Below, one piece after another: positions 1 to 10,182 of a stretch of DNA of 37,124 bases. The translations under genes were made by a program, and so were the position numbers. Numbering within the stretch: position 1 is the first letter of the stretch; every line of letters starts with the position of its first letter. The notes beneath the pieces were generated by a model. The model made no database searches and was not told the origin of the DNA. It was given only the letters and a program-made list of their open reading frames with translations. The DNA is from Acephala macrosclerotiorum (taxonomy: Eukaryota; Ascomycota; Leotiomycetes; Helotiales; Mollisiaceae): contig MU119622.1 of NCBI GenBank assembly GCA_014904845.1, positions 1 through 37,124 on the forward strand. Direction: 5' to 3'.

Positions 1-838
1 CATCAAATATCAACATCCTATATCGACCTTTTGTCCGATTCTTCGTGAATTTATCGAAATGCTTGAGCCATGAGAAAGTCAATCGATCGTTTGTGAAACC
101 AGAGTCTGAACGTGCGAAAAGGATATTGTCGTCCATATCGTTCTGGAAGTATTTGCGGAGATGATATGCTCCCTTAAAGATGACCATAGCAGGGACGTGA
201 TAACCTCCTGCAGAAATGCATTCTACCACTGTAACCAATTCCTTATTGTCTGGATCATTAACGTAAACACGCACCACGTCCGCAGAGACAATAACGATTC
301 CTCCAGCTGTAATGCCAATCTGACAGCCCGTTTCATCGAAGTTGTAGATATCTTCGTTCAAAACAGCCCACTTGTCCCTGCACCTCTTAAAATCCTTGAA
401 ATGGCATTCGACTTCTTCGCGATTATGTGCTCCTAAACGTGCGACAGAGAGAGGTGTTTCGCGGAGTGTCTTGAGCCATTCGTAGTTGCGTGATAGCCAT
501 CTTTTGATCCATCGTCGTGATACTGTTTCTTCCTCTCTACCCTCTGCTCGTAGAATCGAATTGCATGCCGCAATAGCGTTCTCGATATTAGCAGAACGTC
601 CCATACCGTGACACATAAACAAATAGTCCTTCAATGTATTGTCTTCGACCTGTGCAAGCTTTTTATTGTGTCCACCGCGAGTTGAAGAAGCTGGTACTCC
701 ACTTCTACGACGAAGAACGCGTGGATAAGAAGCACGCGTTTGACGCGCAGCTTCTATTGCTTTCATCCCAGGATTTTTCCTCATTAATTCCAAAGCATCT
801 TGAACCCTTTTCTCTTCGTGGTCTACCTTTGGAGGCAT
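1..838 (-). CDS. pogo/Fot1-type DDE transposase, 5' part (partial)
   Basis: The frame is open from ATG at 838 to the window edge (279 codons, no stop) and begins MPPKVDHEEKRVQDALELM. Residues 1-60 look like a psq-type helix-turn-helix (KAIEAARQT..SYPRVLRRR). Residues about 60-130 look like the second, CENP-B-type DNA-binding half (VSRRWIKRWLSRNY). The DDE core follows with NFDETGCQIG, so D168 is the first catalytic acidic residue. MLIFD at the window edge puts D279 where pogo transposases carry the second (LxxDGH-type context). The third acidic residue would lie outside. Such enzymes cut and paste Tc1/mariner-pogo elements into TA sites. Unlike most of the window this frame shows no stop or A+T drift, so the copy may be recent. 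The rest of the element lies beyond base 1. Confidence 0.9.
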   Translation of the reverse strand, partial: MPPKVDHEEKRVQDALELMRKNPGMKAIEAARQTRASYPRVLRRRSGVPASSTRGGHNKKLAQVEDNTLKDYLFMCHGMGRSANIENAIAACNSILRAEGREEETVSRRWIKRWLSRNYEWLKTLRETPLSVARLGAHNREEVECHFKDFKRCRDKWAVLNEDIYNFDETGCQIGITAGGIVIVSADVVRVYVNDPDNKELVTVVECISAGGYHVPAMVIFKGAYHLRKYFQNDMDDNILFARSDSGFTNDRLTFSWLKHFDKFTKNRTKGRYRMLIFD

Positions 839-891
839 TGTAGTAGTAGATAAATCAATTTAAAGTAAGAATAGTGATTTTTGAGGTCAAA

Positions 892-927
892 AACTACGCA
901 TTGCTGGCCAACTACGCATTGCTGTCC
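892..927. repeat. two tandem 18-bp direct repeats upstream of the transposase
   Basis: Bases 892-909 and 910-927 are the same 18-mer (aactacgcattgctggcc and aactacgcattgctgtcc) with one difference. They lie 54 bp upstream of the transposase start, where an element's terminal or subterminal repeats usually sit. No TA-flanked end can be fixed because the other end of the element is outside the window. Confidence 0.6.
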
Positions 928-1327
928 CTCGCCCGATTACGTAAGGAATCAGGGCGAGATGTGCCAACCGAGCGATTATCGCTTCTCGTTGTGAGCATTT
1001 CGAGTTGAGGACGGTGAGCGCGCTCGGATGGCTTTCGCGAAAATTCGCATCAAGTACGAGGTCACGTGCGGCAAGCGTCCCTGTGTACTAAGCTCACTTA
1101 CATAGCAATTGTGAAGAGGTCCGGATCATCCTTCTAGTGGAAGAAGCTTCCATAATTGAGTTTGCTTGTGTTTTGTATAGTGCACTCTCCGCTGTTACGG
1201 ACGGTCGTGTACCTCTTCTCTCGCGACATGCTTCCATTTCAGAAGCTTCCCGACTCTGCATGACGGCACACCTGCCTTTCTGCCTGTGCTGACACCCTCA
1301 CACAAGCAGGTCAACCTCTCCTACACC
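928..1327. other. intergenic, no gene seen
   Basis: No supported reading frame. An imperfect stem (ctcgccc at 928-934 and gggcgag at 952-958) lies just outside the 18-bp repeats and may belong to the transposon end. Confidence 0.5.
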
Positions 1328-1921
1328 CTAGATATTGAACCACTTCAACAGCTTCTTCATACATCCCGCGAACTTCTCCTTCGACTCCTCGGTACAGAAT
1401 ACCTCGCAGTACATACGCTTGGAAGGATCTTGGCAAGCAGCAGCCCAACCGAACACGTTCCCCGTCAGATAATCTCTGAACGCAGCATTCTCAAATGTTG
1501 CCGCCATACTATCCTCCCCAAAGCACTTTGCCGTGTCGACGACGAGCTTCCATTGGAAATGAATAATAACATCTGGAACCATTTCCATGATCTCTGCTGG
1601 CAAAGGCTCGAAAGCTAGCATCGTGTCAGAGTGAGGGAAAAGTTTCGTAGTGCCCTCGATATCGAGAATGGATATGAGGTTGTGTAGCGCATCGATTCGG
1701 AAATGGGGATAGACCCGTGGGACTCGTGCAGGACCAACGACGTAGTAGAGCTCCGGAACATGCTTCAACGCATCAATAGTCTTGCCCTTCGAGATGTATC
1801 CGGATATAACATGCTTGTATAAACCGTACATGCCATTGGCAGTACCGAAGCCTGCAGACTTCATGTCTCTGATCGTATCCCAGATCTCGTCGAAGACTTT
1901 CCCATCTTCCACATCAGCTAA
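1328..1921 (-). pseudogene. severed C-terminal region of the SET/MYND gene
   Basis: Directly after the TAA at 1924-1922 the same reading frame stays open for 197 codons, beginning LADVEDGKVFDEIWD and ending at TAG 1330-1328. It is helix-rich (for example DTIRDMKSAGFG, DALKHVPELYYVVGP) and has the size and place of the C-terminal helical region of SMYD-like proteins. The likeliest history is CAA to TAA. Splicing out the stop would need an intron of about 32 nt, with phases that do not match. If the stop is real, the protein lacks this region unless there is readthrough. Confidence 0.65.
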
Positions 1922-3170
1922 TTAGCCATCATCATACTTCTTGAGGCGCTCCGTCAACTCAGATCCTAGACCCGGAATGCCGTTCTCACAGACCACACAC
2001 TTGCAATCGAGGTCTATATTCTCAGCCAGAATGGCGCGGTGAGCGTCCCAGTCAGCAAGCGATCCTCTGGACCATGAAATCGAAAGTTCTGTGCCGGCTA
2101 AGATCGATTTCAATGCTCTGACACGCAGCTCATTGCCCTCGAAGACCACCCATGCATTCGCCTCGCAAGAGTCCTTGATACCGCAGACAAAAGGGTCGAG
2201 ATAAATGCCCACCTCGGTGAATGTGGTGGGGATCAAAGCTTCGCAACTACGACTTTGGCCTTTGAGGAACGGGACACAGATTTCGGAGTAGTTGCGGCGC
2301 ACCTTTTTAAAAACATTGGTCAGCTTTCCATCCCTGATTCTTATTGAGTGAAATTGGACTTACAGTGCTGATGATACTACGGAGAGTGCTTCTTGGCAGG
2401 TCCATACCGATGTGCTTCTCCAAGAGCTTAGCCATCCACTTGAAACTGCTCTTGATTTCTGGTCGCTGGTCTTTTTGTACCCGTGCAGTTGCGGAAGCCA
2501 TTAACTCAGCCCATTCGCTTTCCGGGATCTTGTTGTTCTTGAAGAGGACCAATATTCGGACCGGTAATCGGAACGTGCCGTTGGTAACCAAAGACCCACC
2601 AGCGAGAATCTTTTGCTCATAATCCTTGAATGCAACAAAGGCCTTACACTCATCCTTATGGTGATGCTCCCAGGCACCTTTTTGACACTCGCGATTGCAG
2701 TATCGAGCAACCATGCAGCGAGCGCAAGTCATGAAGGTGAGCGAGAGGTTTGGTGTGGTATGCACCTCCAGGTCCACCTCTTTCAAAACGAATACCTTCG
2801 CGAGACAGTGATCGCACGCTGAAGACAGTTCGTCCTCACCAACCTGAAATACGTCAGCTTCTGGGACATTAGCTCGGGGATGGGACAGACATACGATTGC
2901 GAGCAGCGGTCGCTTGATGCTGAACACCAAATCACCTTCACCAAAGGCCGTCTTTGCAAAGACACCCTTATTACCATACATCGTCGAGTCCTTCAGCTCA
3001 ACATTCTGGGCACCTTGGATGCGTGCTGGAATGGGTTCGGTTTCATTGCCTGTACCCGATGACTGCGAACTCGAGGTTGCGATTGGTGCACCGGACCCGG
3101 AGATTGAGAGATCGCTCATCTGGTTGGATATGTCGAGATCGATACCTCTTGGAAGAATTGGAGAATCCAT
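1922..3170 (-). CDS. SET and MYND domain protein, up to an in-frame TAA
   Basis: Three exons are read: 3170-2895, 2843-2364 and 2302-1922. The introns are 2894-2844 (51 nt, GTATGT..CAG, frame-preserving) and 2363-2303 (61 nt, GTAAGT..AAG). The product is 378 aa. A SET N-terminal half (GNKGVFA, residues 66-72) precedes an inserted MYND zinc finger with ligands C102, C105, C132, C135, C141, C145, H154 and C158. The second SET half follows (AWVVFEGNELRVRALKSI), then a CxCxxC post-SET motif (DCKCVVC). SMYD proteins are lysine methyltransferases. Here the usual NHSCxPN active-site motif reads KDSCEAN (residues 295-301), so activity is doubtful. The start has good ATGG context. In-frame coding continues past the stop (next entry), so the gene may be truncated by mutation. 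Confidence 0.8.
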
Positions 3171-4063
3171 GGTGATCTGCGTGGATGATGACAGTTGCGA
3201 GAAAGGAGTTGGAGATCGAGGTTGTGGTGTGGAAGGTAGACGAAGAGCGCAAGCGCGTAGCGTCGATGAGACTACTTCCGCGAGGCTATCCTCTATCTAG
3301 CGATGAGGGTGTCTAGTCTTGAAGTTGAGAAGTTGCGGCTCATTCACCTTGAGGTCATGGAAAGGAACTGATCAAATGCATCTTCATGTGCGTCAATTCC
3401 CGGTCCTTGCCCTTTTCATGCCACAAAGCTACAGAATGTCTGAACATGATTTTAAATTTTTTTGAGAACATCAAGTTATGTTTTACATACAACACTTATA
3501 GATCTCCTTCCTACTCCCTTGACACACTTCCAGTAAAGACGTTCAAACCCTGTTTTTCCAGGTGTAGATTTCGGACCTTTCTCCCTGGAACTTTAGCGCC
3601 TTTTAGGCTGTGCATCACTATCGGTATAGGGTGTCGATGCCTAGAGTATGGGTCTGTGTCGCTGCAACGGTACCCCGCATTACGCCACCCACCAAATACC
3701 TCGATGGATGAATATCCCCACGAGACAGGAATTGCGCTTCCCATCTTCTTGTTCTTGCAAGCTTCATCGATCAACAGGAATGGGAGCAATCTACGTTGCA
3801 TCTGGCGTCATGATGTGGTCATCGCTGCATCTGCGTGGATTTATGCTTGCCTGTTTGCTTTATGACTTGCATGTGATTACTAAATCAAGTACTCCTGAAT
3901 TCTGTTGTTCAAGAGTACTTAAACTACTTGCAAGTTACCCCATTCTATGTACAAGAAATAAATGTGGAAATTCATCTGATGTTGACAGGAATGCTGTGCT
4001 AGTGATCGAGGAAGCTCGCTTAGCGGTACATGTTCTCAACCTCCAACCGCACTCTCGCCAAGA
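3171..4063. other. promoter side of the SET/MYND gene, otherwise empty
   Basis: Frames here up to about 160 codons on both strands overlap each other, lack recognisable motifs and have no codon pattern I trust. The part next to 3170 should hold the promoter and 5' leader of the SET/MYND gene. Confidence 0.4.
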
Positions 4064-4957
4064 TCATTCCTTCGCCACCACTTTTCTTTTCGACATTTCC
4101 TGGGTATTGATTTGCAATGATGTCTCATTCTCTGCCGTTGCAAAGCATGCTCGGTAGAAGTCCCCTGCTTCGGGTAGAAAGTCCAAAGTCTGGATAGCTT
4201 CCATTGCTCGATCTTGTATCTGTGGAGTGAAGGCTCTCATGAAACGGTCAAACTCCAAACCAATATCACTAGCGGCAGGGATTACCTCAAGCATATGTTG
4301 GATAATTCCAAAAAATTTCACCGTGACGTAATGTGATATAGATTTGAGTATCCGTCCTTTCACGTTCGGACAATGGAATTGAAGAAATTTGGCCCGGTCA
4401 CAACTCACTAGCCAATTCGAAGCGCCTTGATCCAATATGTCCTTTGAGGCTAGTTCTTCGATTGCGTGTTCCTTCCAAAGCGCATCTTCGTTCTTTGTTG
4501 AGTTGATGAAGAAGACTACCTTGGCGTCCTAGTAGGACGCAGTCATTGATAAAACTTCCCCGTCACCAAGGACTGCGTATGTACCAAGACTGAGAATGTG
4601 TGAGGCATAAGTTGCAACCCTTGTGGCCCCTTGGACACCAGATACACGTAGAAGGTGTTTGTCTGAACCAGCCACTTTTTAAAGCGAACTGATGATTTTC
4701 GGGATTGTGCCAGGTGCTGGTACCAAGACAGTTGGATCTTCGTCAGAATTGCTGAGACCGGAGAAAAGCCTGTGGCTAAGTAACAACCGATCTTTGAAGT
4801 CCATCCTCCCAAAATATGGTGTCAGAGTTGCCTTGACCTTGGATATCTGTCCCATCCCAGGTATACTTTCGGCAGGGATACCAAAATGCTCAAATGTTTC
4901 CATGAGAACCTGTGGAAAGGTGGTCTCTGTTAGATGTGGTATGATGTGACAGGAGTG
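4064..4957 (-). pseudogene. unrecognised fungal gene relic with two in-frame stops
   Basis: One minus-strand frame runs from about 4957 to TGA at 4064 and is interrupted only by TAA (4681-4679) and TAG (4531-4529). Protein-like text flanks both stops: HLTETTFPQVLMETFEHFGI and MDFKDRLLLSHRLFSGL before, RVATYASHILSLGTYAVLG between, and FINSTKNEDALWKEHAIEEL and AFTPQIQDRAMEAIQTLDFL after. Both stops fit CAA to TAA and CAG to TAG changes. Total length is about 297 codons. I do not recognise the family and propose no function. The start is uncertain: ATG 4903 is the first candidate, but coding text begins about 11 codons earlier, so an upstream exon may be lost. Confidence 0.55.
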
Positions 4958-5426
4958 CTAGGACATTCTCGCCCTAGTCTTCGGCAGTTCATCAGCAAGA
5001 AAGTTCGAAGCAGCGCACTAGAGCTGGTGTGTCTGGCATTGCCTAGTCAGCAGCCATGACCTCTCCGGTGCCTCCGGCTCTCTACCCTTCCCCTCTTCCC
5101 CTCTCCTGCCTCACCGGGTATGAAAAGTTTCCTAGTTGAACGGCAAGAATCACGCTTCATTGCATTCTGTCTTGAGAGTAGTCTCGTGAGCCTGTATTTG
5201 CTCTATGCCATACTAGAAATTGACCCTACCGGTCCTGTCGTTTCAATGTCAGTAAGCTCCAGAAGGCGAGAGTGGAGAGAGTACATTGTACTACGTAACG
5301 AATTAGTACGCGGTTTTCCTGGATATCCTGGAAGTTGGGGACTTTCAAAACATGTCTTATGAACTAGGCAAACGAGCTTCTGAGACAGCTTCTTGGCTCC
5401 AGACCTCCCATAGAGAAATATAGCAT
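4958..5426. other. no supported gene
   Basis: A 122-codon minus-strand frame (5571-5203) overlaps the end of the GTPase relic. It contains AIFLYGRSGAKKLSQKLV and RSTMYSLHSRLLELTDIET. It could be a shifted tail of that relic or chance. Confidence 0.3.
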
Positions 5427-6121
5427 TTAAGTGTGGATATTGGACGTGCGAGGATAGCAGCGCCATGGCTTGAGTTTGTGCCCGCCCGTATCCTTTAACC
5501 ATACTGCTCGTATCTGCCTCACCAGCTCCCAAAGAGCCACATTCACGCCCCAATTCTCCTTCGCAGAACACTCGCCAAACCCAGTTCCCAATTCTTCAGT
5601 GAGTTTCCACACTTCTTCTAACTTCACGATGTTCTATTCCCTCTCATCGGCCTTGTTTCCTGATATCCATACCTTAGCGGACCCTGCCTTCCTCGTCTCC
5701 CACTGCTGTGTATGCGACGCCTTGACCTTCTCGAAACGCGACCGCAGGTGATCGAAGGTGTCTTGGTTATAGATGTCGTAAACAAGAGTGATGCAATTAA
5801 TGCCTCCCAACCATTGGGCCTTCAAGGCAGCGTATTCCACAGATGCTTCAGGTATGAAGACATCAAAAACTGGAAGCTCGCCATACACAATGAGATTTGC
5901 CGATAACCATCCAGCTGCCAGCTGCTGTCAATAAGGACTGTGAACTCCTCAATCGTCGTGCTTGCCGTTGAACATCTAAAAGCAAGTAAGTTAAAGCTCT
6001 CAATAGGAGCAGATGAGTTTTTAGTTAAGCAGCAATGGAAAGATACCAAGTTTTCAAAAGCCGTGGGACCGATTTTGGGAGCCCCCAAACGACGAAATGA
6101 TAATGAGGCCACGACTTGCAA
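5427..6121 (-). pseudogene. Ras-like small GTPase relic
   Basis: Order on the minus strand: a P-loop-like GAPKIGPTA (about 6085-6058), a probable 71-nt intron (6046-5976, GTATCT..TTTAG), TIEEF resembling switch I, then VEYAALKAQWLGG and CITLVYDIYNQDTFDHLRS. GNKAD (G4, NKxD) and ECSAKENWG (G5, SAK) follow. These are the landmarks of a Ras-superfamily GTPase. The damage is clear. The P-loop Lys is Pro, the DxxG motif is replaced by IPEAS, a frame change is needed between TIEEF and the VFDVF strand, and TAG (5636-5634) sits where REW is expected after NKAD (TGG to TAG). The end at 5427 is simply the next stop. It should not make an active GTPase. Family assignment is firm, the exact subfamily is not. 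Confidence 0.7.
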
Positions 6122-9100
6122 AAGGCTGAGGACATTCAGTTAAAATCGAGCTGTAGTCTGAAGATGGAGTCTCTGCAACTGATATACAATCTGGTATTCC
6201 TTGCTGGAAAAAAAATGCACAATAGATGACGTTGCCAAGTGGCATTAAAACGAAGGAAGAAAAAGCCTCACTGAATATCGGAGCAAGATTACATATGGCA
6301 ATACTGGATCACAGGAGAGTCGCACGGTAGTTGATGATGTCAATTCAATAATGTCTTCAACGACAGCCGTGATGACCAAATGAAGAAAAAAGATATCGGA
6401 TTCAGCTGCACCTTTCGGCGGCCCAAAAGAAATTTAAATTATTGTTTGACATGGCGTCCAGCCATCGGGCCCGACAGCGGGAAAGGCCAGGCGATCGATC
6501 GCGATCACTTGGGCCAATAATAATTATGCAACGCATACAATACAGGAATGAGGTAATTGTGAAGATAAAAGAAAGAAAAGGAGAGGAAAGAAACAAGTGG
6601 GCGCTGGCTGCCGCAAAACCGATCAGACTTCGACTTTCGTCGAGTATACTAATATGTCCTCCACACACCGCCAGCGGTGTTGGATCGTATTTCGTCTGGC
6701 CGCTCCGTATAAATCCTGTGACATGTCGCAGTGTCCAGCCCGGGTCCACGGCTCGAACGGGAGTTAACAAGGGAGAAACACAAAGCGTAAACGTAATAGC
6801 TAACTCTCATTCCCAACCCATTGTTGTAGAGTGGTCAAATCCCAGGTGGTCTGGCTTGGTCGCATATTTCCTTTGTGTCTGCTCCGAGTTTTATATTGTG
6901 TAGAACTTGGTCGAATTTTCACCTTCCAGTGTGAGGAAGATGATAGCTGTCCTCCCACGGGAGGGCAAGATGTGTAATGACGGTTGCTTCGAAACTAGCC
7001 TTAGGCAAACGTATGGGATCCGTCACAGTATTGGCGAAGGTAATCCATCATGCTCGAAATATATTTTCGTATTACTCTCTCTTTCTCTCTCTGGTTCATA
7101 GGGGCCTTCAATGACTGCCAGCGTGGGTGACCCCGACTATCGAGCTGGCAGACATTTAATCATTATATGGAGGACGTAGAGCCACGCTGGCATGTAGTAT
7201 GAAGTAGATCTGGTTCTTAAGGTAAGAATTAGTGGAAGGTACTATTGAAAAGAGAGAATGTAAAATGAAGTTTTCAAAAGTCGTAATAAAGTTATTTGCA
7301 TGCGCACTTACTTAGGTAAAATGCTAAATGAAAAGGGATTTATCTATCTCTGGTCCTTCTCTTGCTGCGTATGCCAAAGGAAACTGGCAATATCGTCTTG
7401 TTGAAAAGAATAAGCAGAACCGTGAAATGAAGGAAGATGGTAAGGTGTGGGGTAATCAAGAGTCTAGCGGAGGATGCTCTTTCGGCTATTGAATGCCATA
7501 AATACCTTCTGTGAACGGATTCTAGTTTGATTTTTGCTACTTAGAGTTTGATCTACAAATTTCCAAGGGAGCTAGTCTCTCGGGATAATGCATATAATAT
7601 AATATATTAAAAATGTTTACAAATAGTTCCTTTTTGGTTCTAGGTCCCCATACCAATTCCGAATAGAAGAAATGTAAATGAAACAAAATGCAGCCATAAG
7701 CATCGGAGGATGAGCCATCCTTGCCTTGCTCCACTGCTTGCGCCGTGCCCGTGCCCACGTTCCTCCCCGACCCATATGAATGCACTATCCTGACTAGTCT
7801 GATTTCTAATCCCAGAGCAAAATTCATGTGCAGATAGCTCTTGGGCAGCAAGGAGGTACAATATGCTTTCGTGGTGGTCGGTCAATGGAATGATGCTAGG
7901 CGTGTGGGCCCTATCATAGAGAAGGCTGCCTGTGAGGAAAGAATTAGTCTCCTATCACCAGTATCACCATAACGAACTAGAGACAAGGTTTCTTCCAAGA
8001 AGAATGATCTGCTGGCTATCTGCAGCCGGCCTTGTCGGGGGTTATGCGACGTGTCGAGTTTAACTTGCCCGACCCCATTGAAATGGCGCTAACCTATTTC
8101 TACACCGAAAATGAACGGTGTTCAGTGCAAAAAGGTCAAAAGCTGCAACATCATTGACAAAATTATATCGACAGCAAACATACCTTTATGAATGCCAGCG
8201 CAGCCTTACTCTCCTCCGTGGGACTACACGTACCAAACATTAGCTTTTGTGGCCACGAAATTATCAGGACATCATTCCTCATGTGACTCTTGGATCACGT
8301 GATTTACGGGTGCCTGAAGCAATTTCAGGCACTGAGGATCCTCGTTCTCCTCAAGCCACTGGTATTGGGATATCTGGTATGGTGCCTCCACTCACAGTAT
8401 CTGGATCACCATCCGAGTCGTATCCTTCGCCTTCGTCCCCGCTGCAAGCGCCCCTGAAGGGATCGGATTCGATAAGAGAATTATCTTCGTGCAAGCCGAG
8501 GACTCGGAGACAATAGGTAAAGTTCGATTTGTATCCCTTTCTCATCTTCCGTTGTGGCGGCGGAGAGTTCACCCTCATTTCTTGATGATCCTGCTATTTC
8601 CCGTCAGCCATATTTCTTGCAGATGTGTCATTCTATTCGACGTCTCACCATGTTCTCTTTGAGGTCGTGCAAGCTGCAGGCACCCGACACAGAATGACAC
8701 AAGGTCTCGGGAGTTCTCGAAGTAGATCGGTGTGCCTAGCTTGCTAGATTACCTTCATAACTATGATGAGAAGAATGTGCTGTTCAGAGGCGCTTCTTGG
8801 ATGTTAAGGGGGATTCGTTGTCTGTTGATGGGCGGCGGGGAAGAGATGGATGAAGAATTAGCGAACCCGGGGAAAAAACGCCAGTGCGCTATCACCGGGC
8901 CATTTTATTCCCAAATCACCAATTGTCCGACTCTTTGCTCTGGAATTGCCGTTTGGACGCGGGAACAGAAGATATCAAGACGATCATGTGCCTGGATGGC
9001 GTCGCGGCCCCAACTGTCTACTTTTCGCTCGCGAAACTCGTGTGCGAGTGGAGAGATTTTCATCACCTGCAATGGCTAGAAATACTAAGGGTTCAATAGG

Positions 9101-10182
9101 CTCTCTAGCAGGCCAATATCTCTAGATATTCTGTTTTCTTCGGGATCTTGTTTTACGTATTAGAAGTTCCTTTTTTTTCATAAATTCTCAGGGTCTTGTT
9201 TCCGACCATCTCATAGGATATCAAAGTTCTCTTCAAACGTTAAACTAAGGTTTGTCAAATTTATGCATATATTTTTAGTCACATGAAACTTTCCCCGAAC
9301 CTTCAGCTGAAGTACCCAATCTCGATTTCCTCTATTTTCTTGATGGGAACGCAAGCCGCAAGTGCACAATGGCGATTGCGATGGAGATCTCTCGGACAAT
9401 ACCCAGTTCAATACACGTCAAGTCTTTGAATTCAACCCCGATTGTATCTAGTCGTGCCCTTGGAATCTGTGAGTCACCGTCTTCGCCGCCTCCGCTTACG
9501 CCCATGTTTCAAACTATCCCGCTTTTGGCCCTCCAAATCTCCTTTGGCAGCGAAGTCGAGAAACTTAGCGTTTTCTATATCTGCCCCAAGAATTAATAGT
9601 AGTAAGGAATAATAAATAACGATAATTTTCCAGAGAGGAGGGTGCACGTTGTGCGATCGCAGCACCGCTTGATATTAAGTCATAATCGTGATAATACACA
9701 ACCGCGTGCACGCGTGTCTGCATGCATGATCAGGCGCTGCGGTTGGCAGTTGCACAGACCGCGTGAGATCGATCGCCAGCTTTCGCTTCAAGGCGGGCAT
9801 GATTAAAATAGTATCAGTGTGGCGTGTGTGGAGAATAGGGATCGCACTGAGCTCGAGGCTGCATCGGGAAAAAGATAGGCATGCCAAGCACGTGTCAACA
9901 GTCTAACAGCATGCTAGCGAGCTGTCATTAGCCACTAAGACGCAAGTCTAATTTTTTGGCGTCACGTCATATAACAAAGTGCCAATAGCAAGCCTTTGTC
10001 TGAGCCATAAAGTGGGTCTAAGAACACCAAAATTCTCGGCTACAAACGGCTGCGCGCGGCACTTATGCAGCTACATTTCATCAATTGAGCCGCTCAGCCT
10101 TCAAATGCCTCAATTTTAATTATAATTATTCGCATATAAGTTTAACATCTTTTACGCACGTAAACTTTATTTATATAGATTA
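6122..10182. other. 4-kb stretch without a supported gene
   Basis: Open frames of 60-150 codons occur on both strands (for example 6442-6903 plus, 7537-7851 minus, 8247-8516 plus against 8578-8351 minus, 8732-9079 plus). None has a recognisable motif, and opposing frames are about equally plausible. There are short A+T runs (9120-9260, 10110-10200) and a small CT run near 7080. Old repeat remnants are possible, but I saw no clear ends. Confidence 0.4.

Noticed and set aside
3386..4157. Overlapping 159- and 169-codon plus frames
   Set aside because: They overlap each other and the minus-strand relic at 4064, with no family signal.
5203..5571. 122-codon minus frame overlapping the GTPase end
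   Set aside because: Could be a shifted tail, but no motif supports it, so it is noted only in the 4958-5426 entry.
6442..6903. 153-codon plus-strand open frame
   Set aside because: No motif, opposed by a 122-codon minus frame of equal plausibility, and compositionally unlike the real genes here.
8247..9099. Cluster of 70-115-codon frames on both strands
   Set aside because: Neither strand gives recognisable protein text, and the frames do not join by sensible introns.
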